Source of the DNA: Solenopsis invicta
Taxonomy: Eukaryota > Arthropoda > Insecta > Hymenoptera > Formicidae
DNA length: 64,000 nt
Direction of reading: 5' to 3'
Assembly: GCF_016802725.1 (NCBI RefSeq)
Contig: NC_052671.1
Span: 20,875,728-20,939,727 of the forward strand
A program made the position numbers and the translations under genes. The notes under the pieces were generated by a model that saw nothing but the letters and a program-made list of their open reading frames with translations, was not told where the DNA came from and made no database searches. Numbering within the stretch: position 1 is the first letter of the stretch; each line of letters starts with the position of its first letter. Below, one piece after another: positions 11,999 through 21,985 of the stretch.

Positions 11999-12475
11999 CT
12001 AAGTCTGGAGCCTGCGCTGGGACATGCAATGCAACAAATATGAAATCGGGCTGAAATCGGAAAAGTACTTACGCTTTGTTGTAAAATAATTCCTCAGATT
12101 AAATAATAATTTATTTCTTTGTTTTCTTTTGTGTTTCAATGACATCCTTTTTGCTTGATTATAAACAAAATTATTTTTATAGTCATGTTTTTCCGTTCCA
12201 TTTATTATTTTATTAATATACCTGCACCATATAATAAGGTATTGTACTGCAGTTTCCTCAATCAAATTTTCAAGCAGTATGGAACAATGTATTGAAACTT
12301 TTGAAAAAGATTCCAAGTATAATAAGCTCTTTAATTTTTTCTTTATTTCTATTTTGTGACAGAAATTCACAATTTTTAATTCTGCTATTCCTAATGCATG
12401 TTGGACAGTTTTTAAGATATCGTCTTGTTGAAGATATTGTACACATTCCTCACACTGCGTTGCACATTTCGTCAA
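11999..12475 (-). CDS. Unrecognised 158-codon ORF
   Basis: An open frame on the minus strand in otherwise stop-rich DNA. The N-terminus has a cysteine pair (MTKCATQCEEC) and the rest is lysine- and leucine-rich with no membrane segment. I do not recognise it. Composition and the surrounding transposon debris suggest a fragment of a mobile-element protein or a chance frame. Confidence 0.25.
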   Translation of the reverse strand: MTKCATQCEECVQYLQQDDILKTVQHALGIAELKIVNFCHKIEIKKKLKSLLYLESFSKVSIHCSILLENLIEETAVQYLIIWCRYINKIINGTEKHDYKNNFVYNQAKRMSLKHKRKQRNKLLFNLRNYFTTKRKYFSDFSPISYLLHCMSQRRLQT

Positions 12476-13414
12476 AATATTTTTTTATTATTTGCTGTGC
12501 ATCAACATATAGATAACATTTTGTTGCAAGTTTTCAAGGCTGTGTATATTCAGATTTACTTCTTTGTTATCTTTTCCTTCTTTAGTTATTTCACTTGTTG
12601 GTATCATCTTTAACAGCGATAGTGATGTCCATCGTTATTTTCTATGCAATTAGCTACAATTGAATGCTTGGATGTCAAGTTTGTTATTAGAAGTGTTTTA
12701 AAAGATGCAACAAATTGATGTGATGTGGGATTATTATTACTGTGCTCATGATTTCTAATTCAGCTAAAAGAGTTATCTACAATATCTTAATTGATAAATC
12801 TTAAATTGAAAAAAGGAAATCCATTTTTTTGTAGTTTATTTCATAAATTTAGTGCGCTTTGAATGGTCCATATCCAATTTACTAGGCATTTTGTCTTACA
12901 TATTTATTGGTTCCAATTTCCACGAAATCCATTTTACGAATTTCATTTACAGCGTTTTGCCAAAATGCTATATAACTACTAGACGAGTTTATTATAGCTT
13001 ATAACGGTTTATATTCTTTTCTGTTAAAAGGATGCTGAAATACCATAAATTACCGACATTGTATTAAATATCTTCGAATTGGCGTTATAGAATCACAAAA
13101 ACTTTTTTTAGAATTGAAGCACGCGTAAAAAGAAGATGCGCTTTGGTCAATTTTACAAGAAAATCTAACAAAAATTAATAAATCATTAAAAATTTACTCG
13201 TATAGCCGTTACCTGAGGTTAACTTTATTTTAATACAAAAGTTGTGTAGCTCGTACGTACAAAATGACAGTAGAGCGCACTTCAGAAAACATGCACAAAT
13301 AACACTGACCGTTTGAAATTACGACTAAACGCCTAACAAAAAAGATATGCTAATGTACTTTTACCACATGCATATTTTGCTCAGCGAAGCTGAACTGTTA
13401 TAAACAGAGCAATA
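12476..13414. other. Intergenic DNA with a possible protein fossil
   Basis: No complete gene. On the minus strand at about 12890-12965 a short stretch reads WQNAVNEIRKMDFVEIG, then a stop, which looks protein-like but is too short to assign. Confidence 0.35.
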
Positions 13415-14736
13415 CGAGGTGTGTTCAAAAAGTATCGCGAATTTTGAATTTTCGCGGGTTACGTATATTCGAATTTCGATCTTTTTGTGGCGTTATGTTG
13501 GTACTCATGTCTCTCACTTATGCCGACAAGCTCGGCCATTTTGAATGTTCACTTAATTGTTGACAGCTGCTTTGCTTGCACGTGTTTTGGATCGTCTTCG
13601 ATTTTTACCTATTCAAAAAAATGGATCAAAGAACCTGTATCAAATTTTGTGTGAAAAACGAAATTAAGTGCGCGGATGCATTCCGAATGTTGACTGTGGC
13701 ATACGGAGAAGCTACCTTGGACCGAAGCAACGTTTATCGGTGGTACAAAATGTTCTCAGAAGGCCGAGAAGATGTGAACGACGAAGAGCGTGCCGGACGC
13801 CCGAGCACTTCAACAACAGACGAAAATATTAATGAAGTGGAGAAAATGGTATTGGCCAATCGTCGAATCACCGTTAGAGAAGTTGCTGAGGACCTAAACA
13901 TATCGATTGGCTCGTGCCATTCGATTTTTATCAATGATTTGGGCATGAGACGGGTCGCCGCGAAATTCGTACCAAAATTGCTCAATTGCGACCAAAAACA
14001 GCATCGCATGAACATTGCTAATGAGATGTTGGACTCTGTCCGCGACGACCCAAATTTGCTCCAGAGGGTCATAACTGGTGACGAATCGTGGGTTTATGGT
14101 TATGACGTGGAAACCAAAGCTCAATCATCTCAATGGAAGCTGCCGCACGAACCAAGACCGAAAAAAGCGCGCCAAGTTCGGTCGAATGTGAAAGTTTTGC
14201 TGACAGTTTTCTTCGATTGCAGGGGCGTGGTGCATCATGAGTTCTTGCCACAGGGTAGAACGGTCAATAAGGAATATTACCTGCAAGTTATGCGCAATTT
14301 GCGCGAAGCAATCCGCCAGAAACGCCCGGATTTGTGGAAGAACAAAAATTGGCTTTTGCACCACGATAACGTCCCTGCTCACACATCGTTGCTTGTGCGC
14401 GACTTTTTGGCCAAAAACAACACACTAATGATGCCGCAGCCACCGTATTCCCCAGATCTGGCCTCCTGTGACTTTTTCTTGTTCCCTAAACTGAAGAGGC
14501 CCATGAAAGGACGACGTTACGCTACGCTTGACGAGATAAAGACGGCATCGAAGGAGGAGCTGAACAAGATAAAAAAAAATGATTTTTTGAAGTGCTTCGA
14601 AGATTGGAAAAACCGTTGGCACAAGTGTATAATATCTCATGGGGATTACTTTGAAGGGGACAAAATAGATATTCATGAATAAATAAATAATTTTTGAAAA
14701 AACACAAAATTCGCGATACTTTTTGAACACACCTCG
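13415..14736 (+). mobile_element. mariner element A, full length (1,322 bases)
   Basis: Flanked by TA (13413-13414 and 14737-14738). The ends are inverted repeats of about 31 bases beginning CGAGGTGTGTTCAAAAAGTA. Length, TA duplication and a single transposase gene are standard for mariner. The inverted ends are nearly identical and the coding frame is uninterrupted, so insertion is probably recent. Confidence 0.95.
13621..14682 (+). CDS. mariner transposase (element A), intact frame
   Basis: Cut-and-paste transposase of 353 residues, the usual mariner length, starting at the ATG at 13621 (MDQRTCIKFC). An N-terminal pair of helix-turn-helix regions (about residues 1-110) binds the inverted ends. 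The DD34D catalytic core is complete: D in GDESW, D in HHDNVPAH and D in YSPDLASCDFF. The linker GRPST and the motif WVYGYDVETK are typical of the family. Substitutions at otherwise conserved spots (APAH to VPAH, LAPCD to LASCD, and NKIKKNDF by a nine-A run) may reduce activity. It acts in the nucleus on TA sites. No neighbour is functionally linked. Confidence 0.95.
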   Translation: MDQRTCIKFCVKNEIKCADAFRMLTVAYGEATLDRSNVYRWYKMFSEGREDVNDEERAGRPSTSTTDENINEVEKMVLANRRITVREVAEDLNISIGSCHSIFINDLGMRRVAAKFVPKLLNCDQKQHRMNIANEMLDSVRDDPNLLQRVITGDESWVYGYDVETKAQSSQWKLPHEPRPKKARQVRSNVKVLLTVFFDCRGVVHHEFLPQGRTVNKEYYLQVMRNLREAIRQKRPDLWKNKNWLLHHDNVPAHTSLLVRDFLAKNNTLMMPQPPYSPDLASCDFFLFPKLKRPMKGRRYATLDEIKTASKEELNKIKKNDFLKCFEDWKNRWHKCIISHGDYFEGDKIDIHE

Positions 14737-14757
14737 TATGCTACCAAACAACCAAAC

Positions 14758-14922
14758 AATAGTTGATAGGTTTTTTTCAGATGGCGAAATAATCAAAAAA
14801 CAAAGACAAATCTATGCGATGGACAAAGAGCGATAGCCTGGTCTCGCTTGAAAAATAATCTGCAGTGATCTGCAATACCGACGTCAAGGAAATTCTTGTT
14901 ACTTTAGCATCCTTTTAAAAGA
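14758..14922. repeat. Dispersed repeat, copy 1 of a pair about 1 kb apart
   Basis: The block GTTGATAGG through TTTAGCATCC recurs at 15768-15912 with roughly 85 percent identity by eye (shared GGACAAAGAGCGATAGCCTG and AAAAATAATCTGCAGTG). Copy 1 lies about 20 bases right of mariner A. The content is not recognised. Confidence 0.8.
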
Positions 14923-15429
14923 GTCAAATAAATCATCGAAAAATAGTAATATGTCTGTTGTTGCAACATTGGGCGACAAGACCATTTGTCCTTTGAAAGT
15001 ATCCACAATACCTATAATGAAAAATAATACTAGAGTATTATGTGTTGTACTTTGTACAACGTAAAAACTTCATAAAAAAATACTTCTTTCTCAATGATTA
15101 CAGTATTTTACCTTTATTCTATGTCAGAATGGCATCAATAAAGCCACTGTATGGTTAATTACTTGTGTCGCATATGTGACCTCATTTTTGGAATACAATT
15201 CAAAATAATGTGTTTATTTGTCAATTTTGGCATCTGAAGCTGTTTTAAAAAGGAATACTTATCTATTTCATATGCAGAAACAATATCGTTCCATGGCGAA
15301 TTGTTTCTCCGACTCTTTTTGTTCATCGAAAACCAAATCTTTCGTTTGTAAATTATTGCGTACATCTTTTCTCAAATACACATAATCATACAAAGGTACA
15401 ACCTCACAATTTGCACAATAAATATATTG
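14923..15429. other. Intergenic DNA, no gene seen
   Basis: AT-rich with no recognisable frame; a 68-codon frame at 15159-15365 has no family features. Confidence 0.5.
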
Positions 15430-15610
15430 TTACGTCCGCGGATTCGCGAAATTGTAATCCGGGACATAGATTTTGTTTTTTCTTTTAGTTGGATTTTACC
15501 TCTGTTCGAGATAAAGGCAGCTGTCACCAGTCGTGGTTCGGAATCGTGCGATAACACGCCCCGATACACGACAATTTATGTATGTGGGTAAAAGGAGGCA
15601 TTTTGGGAGG
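15430..15610. repeat. Possible fragment of a TGTTACGTCC-type LTR-like element
   Basis: Starts TGTTACGTCCGCGGATTCGC, the same first ten bases as e1 at 26962, and is GC-richer than its surroundings. No matching right end or target duplication was found, so this is a weak call based on ten bases and composition. Confidence 0.3.
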
Positions 15611-15615
15611 ATATA

Positions 15616-15640
15616 CCCTATGATCAGAAAGTACCGGGAA
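15616..15640 (+). repeat. Solitary mariner B terminal repeat
   Basis: CCCTATGATCAGAAAGTACC plus GGGAA, identical to the ends of mariner B at 18379, and preceded by TA. No partner end lies nearby. Either a truncated copy or a remnant of a deletion derivative. Confidence 0.85.
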
Positions 15641-15767
15641 TCCAGTCAAAATCCTAACAAAATCATTCCAGTCAAAAGCCTAACAAAAAGATTTAACATG
15701 TAAACAGCTGTACGTGTACAAATTTTGTTTAGTGCACGTAAACGATGACAAGCAGAGGAGTGACTGT

Positions 15768-15912
15768 AGTTGATAGGTCTTTTTGCAGATGACAAAATAA
15801 TCGAAAAACAAAGACAGAACTATACGTTGGACAAAGAGCGATAGCCTGGCCTCTCTCGAAAAATAATCTGCAGTGCTAACGTCGAAGAAGTTCTTCAGTC
15901 ACTATAGCATCC
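15768..15912. repeat. Dispersed repeat, copy 2 of the pair
   Basis: Counterpart of 14758-14922. Here it lies about 130 bases right of the solitary mariner B end. Function unknown. Confidence 0.8.
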
Positions 15913-16350
15913 TCTTAATGTTAAACAGGGATAAAGTAATATTTCTAATGAACTTTTTAATGATATTTCTAAAGTTTCTGAACACAGAAAAATTCTAAAT
16001 CAGGAAAATTCTGAACAATGGAAAGTAAAAAATATATAATTTGGTAACAAAGTACTGCGTTTTTTTTAAACTAAACTTTTTTTAAACTAAATTAAAATAA
16101 TTTTTAAAAATTATTTTTTACGAATAGCCATTTTATAACCACTTTTCTTCTTCCAGCAATTATACAGTGCATTAGATTTTTATAAATCACGTCCCAAATA
16201 ATAAGTATTTCATTATTTTTAGTTTTGAATCTGTCAAACAATACTTTGATGAATGTAAGCGTTCAAGTTTCAATAGAAAATATTAATTACAATAAACAAA
16301 GTTATTCGATAAAATCTAAATAGGTGTTGTATTACCCTCTCTTCCTCTAT

Positions 16351-16381
16351 AGCCATTGGGGTGATGAAAACATTGTATGAT
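16351..16381 (+). repeat. Duplicated splice-acceptor/exon start, upstream copy
   Basis: A pyrimidine tract CTCTCTTCCTCTATAG followed by CCATTGGGGTGATGAAA recurs 270 bases downstream at 16621. In this copy the following sequence is stop-rich. Confidence 0.6.
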
Positions 16382-16622
16382 GGAACAACTTGTGTAATAA
16401 CCTCATTCAATAGTGTCGTCCATACTTTGCATATTTTATATCTTTGCAGATTTTGACGTTTAAAACCAATTATAAATTTACAAGCTGCTGTAGGAAGCCT
16501 CTAATTTTGCATATTTTGCAATACATAGCATGTACCAGAATAAGTGATGATATAATAAATGTTTACAGAAACGTTATTCTTACAAAAATTAATATTACGC
16601 AATACTCTCTTCTCCTCTATAG

Positions 16623-16864
16623 CCATTGGGGTGATGAAACATTGTATAAAGAATGATGACATCGGTGGTGACGACGATGAAGATCTTGTATATGTTAAGG
16701 GGCATGAGAAACAAGAGTGGTTGAAGGATATGCTGGATGCTGATGCGAGAGATAATGTAGTCATCAAGATCATAGATGCTGATTATGAAGACATGGAATC
16801 TTTGAATAAATTAGATGCTACTAACACTATACAATGTGGAAAACATGTTAAGAATTGCTCATAA
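16623..16864 (+). CDS. Possible terminal exon of an unknown gene
   Basis: The tract CTCTCTTCTCCTCTATAG is a good 3' splice site. The frame after it (CC|ATT GGG GTG ATG) runs 80 codons to a stop at 16864 and encodes a strongly acidic segment (DDIGGDDDEDLVYVKGHEKQ and following), ending HVKNCS. The family is not recognised. The upstream part of the gene is not visible; it could be an orphan exon of an old transposon protein. An ATG-started reading from 16559 would include the probable intron and is less likely. Confidence 0.35.
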
Positions 16865-16879
16865 CAAAATGTATTTAAA

Positions 16880-17019
16880 ATGTATAATTGGTGGTCACAA
16901 CGCCAAAAGAAAAATTGTATTATTTGAAAAAATAAAAATATAAAATACATAAATATATACCTGTATATTTTTTTCTTTCCCTATCCCGATAGTTAAGAAT
17001 CAATAGTGGTATAATAATG
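16880..17019. other. Short spacer, nothing recognised
   Basis: AT-rich, with AATAAA-like hexamers near 16931 that could serve as polyadenylation signal for the preceding exon. Confidence 0.3.
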
Positions 17020-17530
17020 ATTCAATAGTAGAACGATTATGAAACAACGTGGTTCGATAGACGTTCGATCATGAAACAATGTGGTTCGATAGACGTTCAA
17101 TTGATGTTCAATTATTGATCAATGTGGTTCAATAGACGTTTGATCATAGAACAACGTGGTTCAATTGATGTTCGACCATGGAACAATGTGGTTCGATAGA
17201 CGTTCGATTATGGAACAACGCGGTTCAATAGACCTTCGATCATGGAACAATGTGGTTCGATAGACGTTCAATTGATGTTCAATTATTGATCAATGTGGTT
17301 CAATAGACGTTCGATTATAGAACAACGCGGTTCGATAGACGTTCGATCATGGAACAATGTGGTTCAATAGACGTTCGATCATAGAACAACGCGGTTCGAT
17401 AGACGTTCGATCATGGAACAATGTGGTTCGATAGACGTTCAATTGATGTTCAATTATTGATCAATGTGGTTCAATAGACGTTCGATCATAGAACAACGTG
17501 GTTCAATTGATGTTCAATTAATGTTTAATC
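17020..17530. repeat. Minisatellite, 32-base unit, with 171-base higher-order period
   Basis: The unit GTTCGATCATGGAACAATGT plus GGTTCGATAGAC is repeated with variants (AACAACG, TCAATTGATG). The variant block beginning TTGATGTTCAATTATTGATC recurs at 17101, 17272 and 17443, exactly 171 bases apart each time. There is no protein frame. Confidence 0.9.
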
Positions 17531-18378
17531 ATTGTTTGAGTATATATAATTGTCATAGAAGATAAAGCGTTAGTCATACTATGCGACCGAGAACTTAATG
17601 TGTGTGGGCAAGAGAGAAAAAATCACAATAGCCTTAACGTGTGCGAGCGAGAGCGCGCAGGAGGGAGGGAGACAGAGAGAAAAAGAGAGAAAGCAATACA
17701 TTTATTCCTAAATAATTGTTATTTGCTAAACTAATTTTTTAATAAATTAATATAAAGCACTCCATAAAGATAAATCATATCAATTTTAAAAAAAGCGGAT
17801 TTTCTATGTCAAGATAAAACATTACAATAGATTTTCCATTATTTTTTCTTCTTATGATTAAGTTGAATAAAACTTCTTTTGAAGATTTTCTTTTCAATAA
17901 GTAATATCTATGAGAAATTTCTAGATTTGAATGATATTACTCTAAGAATTTTCTAGAATGTACGATGTGATACTGCTAGCTCTATAAATTAGGAACACTG
18001 AGACTATAACGTGACTATAATCATGGGAACAGATTATTTCCTTGTTCCCCACATGGTAGATACAATTATCGTACATTTATAGACATATCAAATTATAATA
18101 GTAACTGTGATCACGATACAATCTCAAAGCTTTATAGACGCAACCATGTGATTCGTGGCAAGCTTTCTGACGTAGAGAAATTTCACGAGTGGACCTTCGT
18201 TAAGTTATAATCTGTATTAAATACGAACAAGTGATGTAAAAAATTTATTTTATTGGATATATGGAAAAGATTACAAAATAGAGGAGAGGATTACATAATA
18301 GAAAGTAAGTAAGAAAACGCTGTCGCATCAGTCGATCAGTGAACAGTTAAAAACTCAGAAAGAAAAAAAATATATATA
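17531..18378. other. Intergenic DNA, no gene seen
   Basis: Contains a purine-rich GAGAGA tract at 17640-17690; otherwise AT-rich and unassigned. Confidence 0.5.
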
Positions 18379-19696
18379 CCCTATGATCAGAAAGTACCGG
18401 GAATTTTTAAATAAAACAAAATAAAGTTAAATTTCAGGCAAATTTATTTTATCTCCTTCAAAATATGATCCATCTGAAGCAACACACATGTGCCAACGCT
18501 TGACCCAGTCCTCCATGCATCCCTGGTAGGCCGACGAAGGGATGGCCTTTAGTTCCCTCGTCGCATTCTCTTTGATCTCCTCGATCGACTGAAATCTCTT
18601 TCCACGAAGTGGCAACTTCAACTTGGGGAACAAAAAAAAGTCGCACGGGGCCATATCAGGTGAATACGGTGCTTGCTTGATGGTATTTACTTGATGTTTG
18701 GTCAAATAATTCAGTACAATTCGGGCTCGGTGCGATGGTGCGTTATCATCATGCAAAATCCAAGAATTGTCGGCCCACATTTCCGGCCGTTTGCGACGTA
18801 CAGCATCTCTCAAACGCTTCAAAATGGATAAATAATATTCTTTGTTGACTGTCTGGCCCGGTGGAAGGTACTCATAGTGCACAACGCCTTGGCAATCGAA
18901 GTAAACAGTCAACATCACCTTCACTTTTGAGCGGCTTTGACGCGGTTTTTTCGGTTTCGGCTCGTCTTCGAAGCGCCACTCGGACGATTGTTGCTTTGTT
19001 TCCATGTCAAATTCATAGACCCATGTCTCGTCGTCCGTAATTATCCGTTTCATGAAGGTTGGATCACTTTGGGCTTCAGAAATCATCTCTTCAGCAACTG
19101 TCTTTCGGTGGTGTTTTTGCAAGAAATTCAGATCCTTCGGAACGAGCCTGGCTGCCACGCGTCTCATACCCAAAACATCAACCACAATATGCTGTGCCGT
19201 TCCATATGCAATGCCAAGTTCACTAGACATCTCTCTTAAGCAGGTATGACGATTTTCAAGCACCATTTCTTTCACTTTCTTCACGTTTTCATCGGTGTTC
19301 GATGTCGATGGACGTCCGGAACGAGGGAAATCTTCCACCACTGTATGACCACTTTTAAAGTCTTTATACCACTCGTATGCTCTTGTTTTTGATAGAGCAG
19401 ATTCGCAAAATGCTTTTTGCAACATTTTCAGTGCATCGGCACACGAAATTTCGTTCGCAACACAAAATTTTAAACAAACTCTTTGTTCAACAAAATTATT
19501 CATGGTAAAATGCGGCAAAATAAAAAAAGTTGACTGATGTAAACAAACGCCAGGCAGACACTAATGATTGGATGGCACTAAAACCTGACAGATGTGCGTC
19601 TTAAGGTCGTACCAACATAAGAAAAAAAAATAAACCGGTTCCCGCATGCGCGGTACTTTTAAATAAAAAAATTCCCGGTACTTTCTGATCATAGGG
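18379..19696 (-). mobile_element. mariner element B, full length (1,318 bases)
   Basis: TA flanks at 18377-18378 and 19697-19698. Inverted ends start CCCTATGATCAGAAAGTACC and match for at least 28 bases. It is a different subfamily from mariner A. The uninterrupted transposase and matching ends suggest recent insertion. Confidence 0.95.
18427..19503 (-). CDS. mariner transposase (element B), intact frame
   Basis: A 358-residue transposase from the ATG at 19503 (MNNFVEQRVC). The DD34D triad is present: D in TDDETW, D in HDDNAPSH and D in YSPDMAPCDFF. The N-terminal helix-turn-helix region covers roughly residues 1-115, with the linker GRPSTS. No stop, shift or obvious loss of a key residue was seen. 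Protein identity to element A is only moderate, consistent with the different inverted ends. A solitary end of the same family at 15616 shows it has been active in this region. Confidence 0.95.
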   Translation of the reverse strand: MNNFVEQRVCLKFCVANEISCADALKMLQKAFCESALSKTRAYEWYKDFKSGHTVVEDFPRSGRPSTSNTDENVKKVKEMVLENRHTCLREMSSELGIAYGTAQHIVVDVLGMRRVAARLVPKDLNFLQKHHRKTVAEEMISEAQSDPTFMKRIITDDETWVYEFDMETKQQSSEWRFEDEPKPKKPRQSRSKVKVMLTVYFDCQGVVHYEYLPPGQTVNKEYYLSILKRLRDAVRRKRPEMWADNSWILHDDNAPSHRARIVLNYLTKHQVNTIKQAPYSPDMAPCDFFLFPKLKLPLRGKRFQSIEEIKENATRELKAIPSSAYQGCMEDWVKRWHMCVASDGSYFEGDKINLPEI

Positions 19697-19939
19697 TATA
19701 TATTTATGTAATGAATAAGCAGTGAATTTAGAAAGGTTAATAATATTTTACTAAAGTCGAAGGAATTTAGACATGCGTGATTGAGCTTGGCGTGGGGTAA
19801 AATGAATGACAGAGCGTGCAATGGTTAAACTATAAGTATATATATATTTTTAGTTATGTGGGTATATGTAACATACTTAATCTTATTATGTACTAGTGAA
19901 AGTTTGAACAAACTATTGATTATTATTATGTATCGCATG

Positions 19940-20467
19940 TTATGATATTATTAAATAACCCGAAGGGATCCTCCGGACTGTGAATGGTGCCTTAATGTCC
20001 TCTATAATCCGGGGCCTTCTGGGCGGGAGGCTTATAGTACCTGGTTTTCGCGCGGTTAGCCCGAGTGGCAGCGGCCTGGTAGGAGTCCGAGTCGGCACAA
20101 GATCGGGGGATGCCTTGGCTGGGTTACCTCTCGGGTTCCTATCCGCTTTAGAACCCTTGGCTGAGTTCGCTTGCGGGACAACTACGTCGTCCAGAAAAGT
20201 GGGCGGGGATCCAGCTGAACGGTCTGCCGAGTTGCCGGCAACCTCTTGGGTATAAGACGATCCGTAGCCCAGAGTCTCGTCCACTTCTTTCGGGGAGGAC
20301 AACGGGCTAAGCCGCGAAGGCGGAAAAACTGAAGGGTTAAACTCTCTAGCAGCGTTGAGTTCCCGGATCATTTTACGGAAGAACCGTTTTCGTCTGCCCG
20401 CGTAGGCGCGGTGTGCCCTTCTTCTGTGCCCCTCATAGCTTCTTGAGGAGATGCATGATTGAATCAA
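19940..20467 (-). CDS. Arginine-rich, proline/serine-rich ORF of probable retroelement origin
   Basis: 175 codons without an ATG near the start (first codon TTG). The N-terminal part is very basic (HRRRAHRAYAGRRKRFFRK), then a proline/serine-rich middle. The ORFs of e1 (29237) and e2 (32476) have the same plan, a basic N-terminus then a Pro/Ser-rich acidic tail, and also lack an ATG. No sequence motif is clearly shared, so kinship is only inferred from layout and from the TGTTACGTC end at 21903 facing this ORF. Confidence 0.35.
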   Translation of the reverse strand: MIQSCISSRSYEGHRRRAHRAYAGRRKRFFRKMIRELNAAREFNPSVFPPSRLSPLSSPKEVDETLGYGSSYTQEVAGNSADRSAGSPPTFLDDVVVPQANSAKGSKADRNPRGNPAKASPDLVPTRTPTRPLPLGLTARKPGTISLPPRRPRIIEDIKAPFTVRRIPSGYLIIS

Positions 20468-21865
20468 TGAGAAGGATTGTCACGTGAATGTATGAATGAG
20501 CCGATGACTTACCGATCTTCTGACGAAACGATTTCAACGCAATAGCGATTGATAGAGAGAGGTCAGTGTGAATGATCTACGAATTTTAGTGAGACAAATT
20601 ATTAATGATTGAAAACCAAATGGCAAAGAGAAAAACGAGTATGTGTTGAGAGAGACAAATTCGCTGGGTTGGAGTGGACACCCGTTAAAACGCCTTTTTG
20701 AAGGTGGATATTATTTAGGAAAAGATTTCGAGTCACCGGGTAGAGAGGCGGTGAATGCGTCGAGGAGTCGCGCTAGCGAGTCTTCCTCGACGGGACAAGA
20801 GAGAGAGAGAGAGAGAAGGAAGGCGTCGAAGAGTCGCTTTAGCGAGTCTTCTCCAACGCTCGGATGGGAAGGAGGGAGACAGAGAAACGAGTGAGGCTAC
20901 ACTCTAACTAATGCTAGGTGTGGTTCAACCCTCAGGATTTCTGATGGGAAGGAGAGAGAGGGAAAGAGGCGATTCGACCGGGGCCACCCCGAAGACCAAC
21001 GTCTTCGTCAGAAGTAAGACTCACCCGTCGCTGAGATCGTGCCTGGAGATCTGCACGTTGGCGGTTGCCGATGGCAGCAATTCTCGCTCGACCAACAAGA
21101 CTTCTTCGAGCTCCGATTTCGCTCCTATAGGCAAGGATATGGGCAAAAGGTGTCGCGGGACGACTCCTCAGGTTCGCGGAAAATTTGGAGCGATAGTTTT
21201 TCGTAACGTGTGGCCCGCCCCGCTCCGTGACCGCGCGGCTTGCGCCTATAGTTCGCGCGAGGCGTTTGTAGACTTCTTCGGAAATCGCGACTCGCGGGGG
21301 CACCGCATACCACGCACTGATGCGAAATCCAGTGCTCAGAAAATTAATAGAATTTAATAGAAATTATATTATAATTGAGAGTGTACGAGGCGATAGCGCC
21401 AAGCGCACGCAATAGTTTATAAAAAGTTAAGGTTTTATTATTATTCGTAAGAGATTAATTGATTCAAAATCGTTTGGCATTTTTATTGGCCGCGATTTTA
21501 GAGTTGTTTCGATCAGAGTTGCATGACGCAGCAGTAGGAAGCGTCCATGAGTGGATCACGTTTTGATAATTATAAATTTGCTGTTCCTAATATTTTATAT
21601 TAAATTGGAAAGATGAATAGAATTCCAAAGCACGGAGCTTGGTGGTATTAGAGGGGGTCGCGAGCCGAGGGGTCTGCGCGCACGATGTTTGTCTCGCGCC
21701 GATGGACGCTCGCAGGTGTTGCGCGTCGAGGGAGCGGCACCGCGATGTAGCCAAGCCGTATGAGATTTGAAATCGAGCGATATCGATTTATGGTACTGAT
21801 GTAGGATTTATCTAATTGATCAGAGGATGTTTCCGGATTTTAATTAGGCTATTATTAGTACAGAT
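20468..21865. other. GC-rich region, probable leader of a minus-strand retroelement
   Basis: Composition is much richer in GC than the rest of the window. Frames occur on both strands but none is recognised. On the minus strand a splice-donor-like GGGTGAGTCTTAC lies near 21030. GA-rich tracts are at 20810-20960 and a direct repeat around GTCGAGGAGTCGC/GTCGAAGAGTCGC is at 20760 and 20828. Confidence 0.35.
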
Positions 21866-21985
21866 GGCGCGGGAAAATAAAAATTTTTTTGTCAGACGTA
21901 ACAATATTTTCTGTAAAAAAGGTTCTTACTTGTATAACTGTTACGTCTAGCGCACAAAAATTTTCTTTAATTTTCCGCGCTATCC
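21866..21985. repeat. Inverted LTR-like ends facing each other
   Basis: GGCGCGGGAAAATAAAAATT through GACGTAACA (ends 21903) is followed after 35 bases by TGTTACGTCTAGCGCACAAA through AATTTTCCGCGC (starts 21939). The two blocks are roughly inverted copies. Read as elements, one TGTTACGTC start points left and the other right. Confidence 0.7.

Noticed and set aside
17020..17530. CRISPR-like array
   Set aside because: Units are contiguous variants of one 32-base sequence with no unique spacers, in a eukaryotic context; it is a minisatellite.
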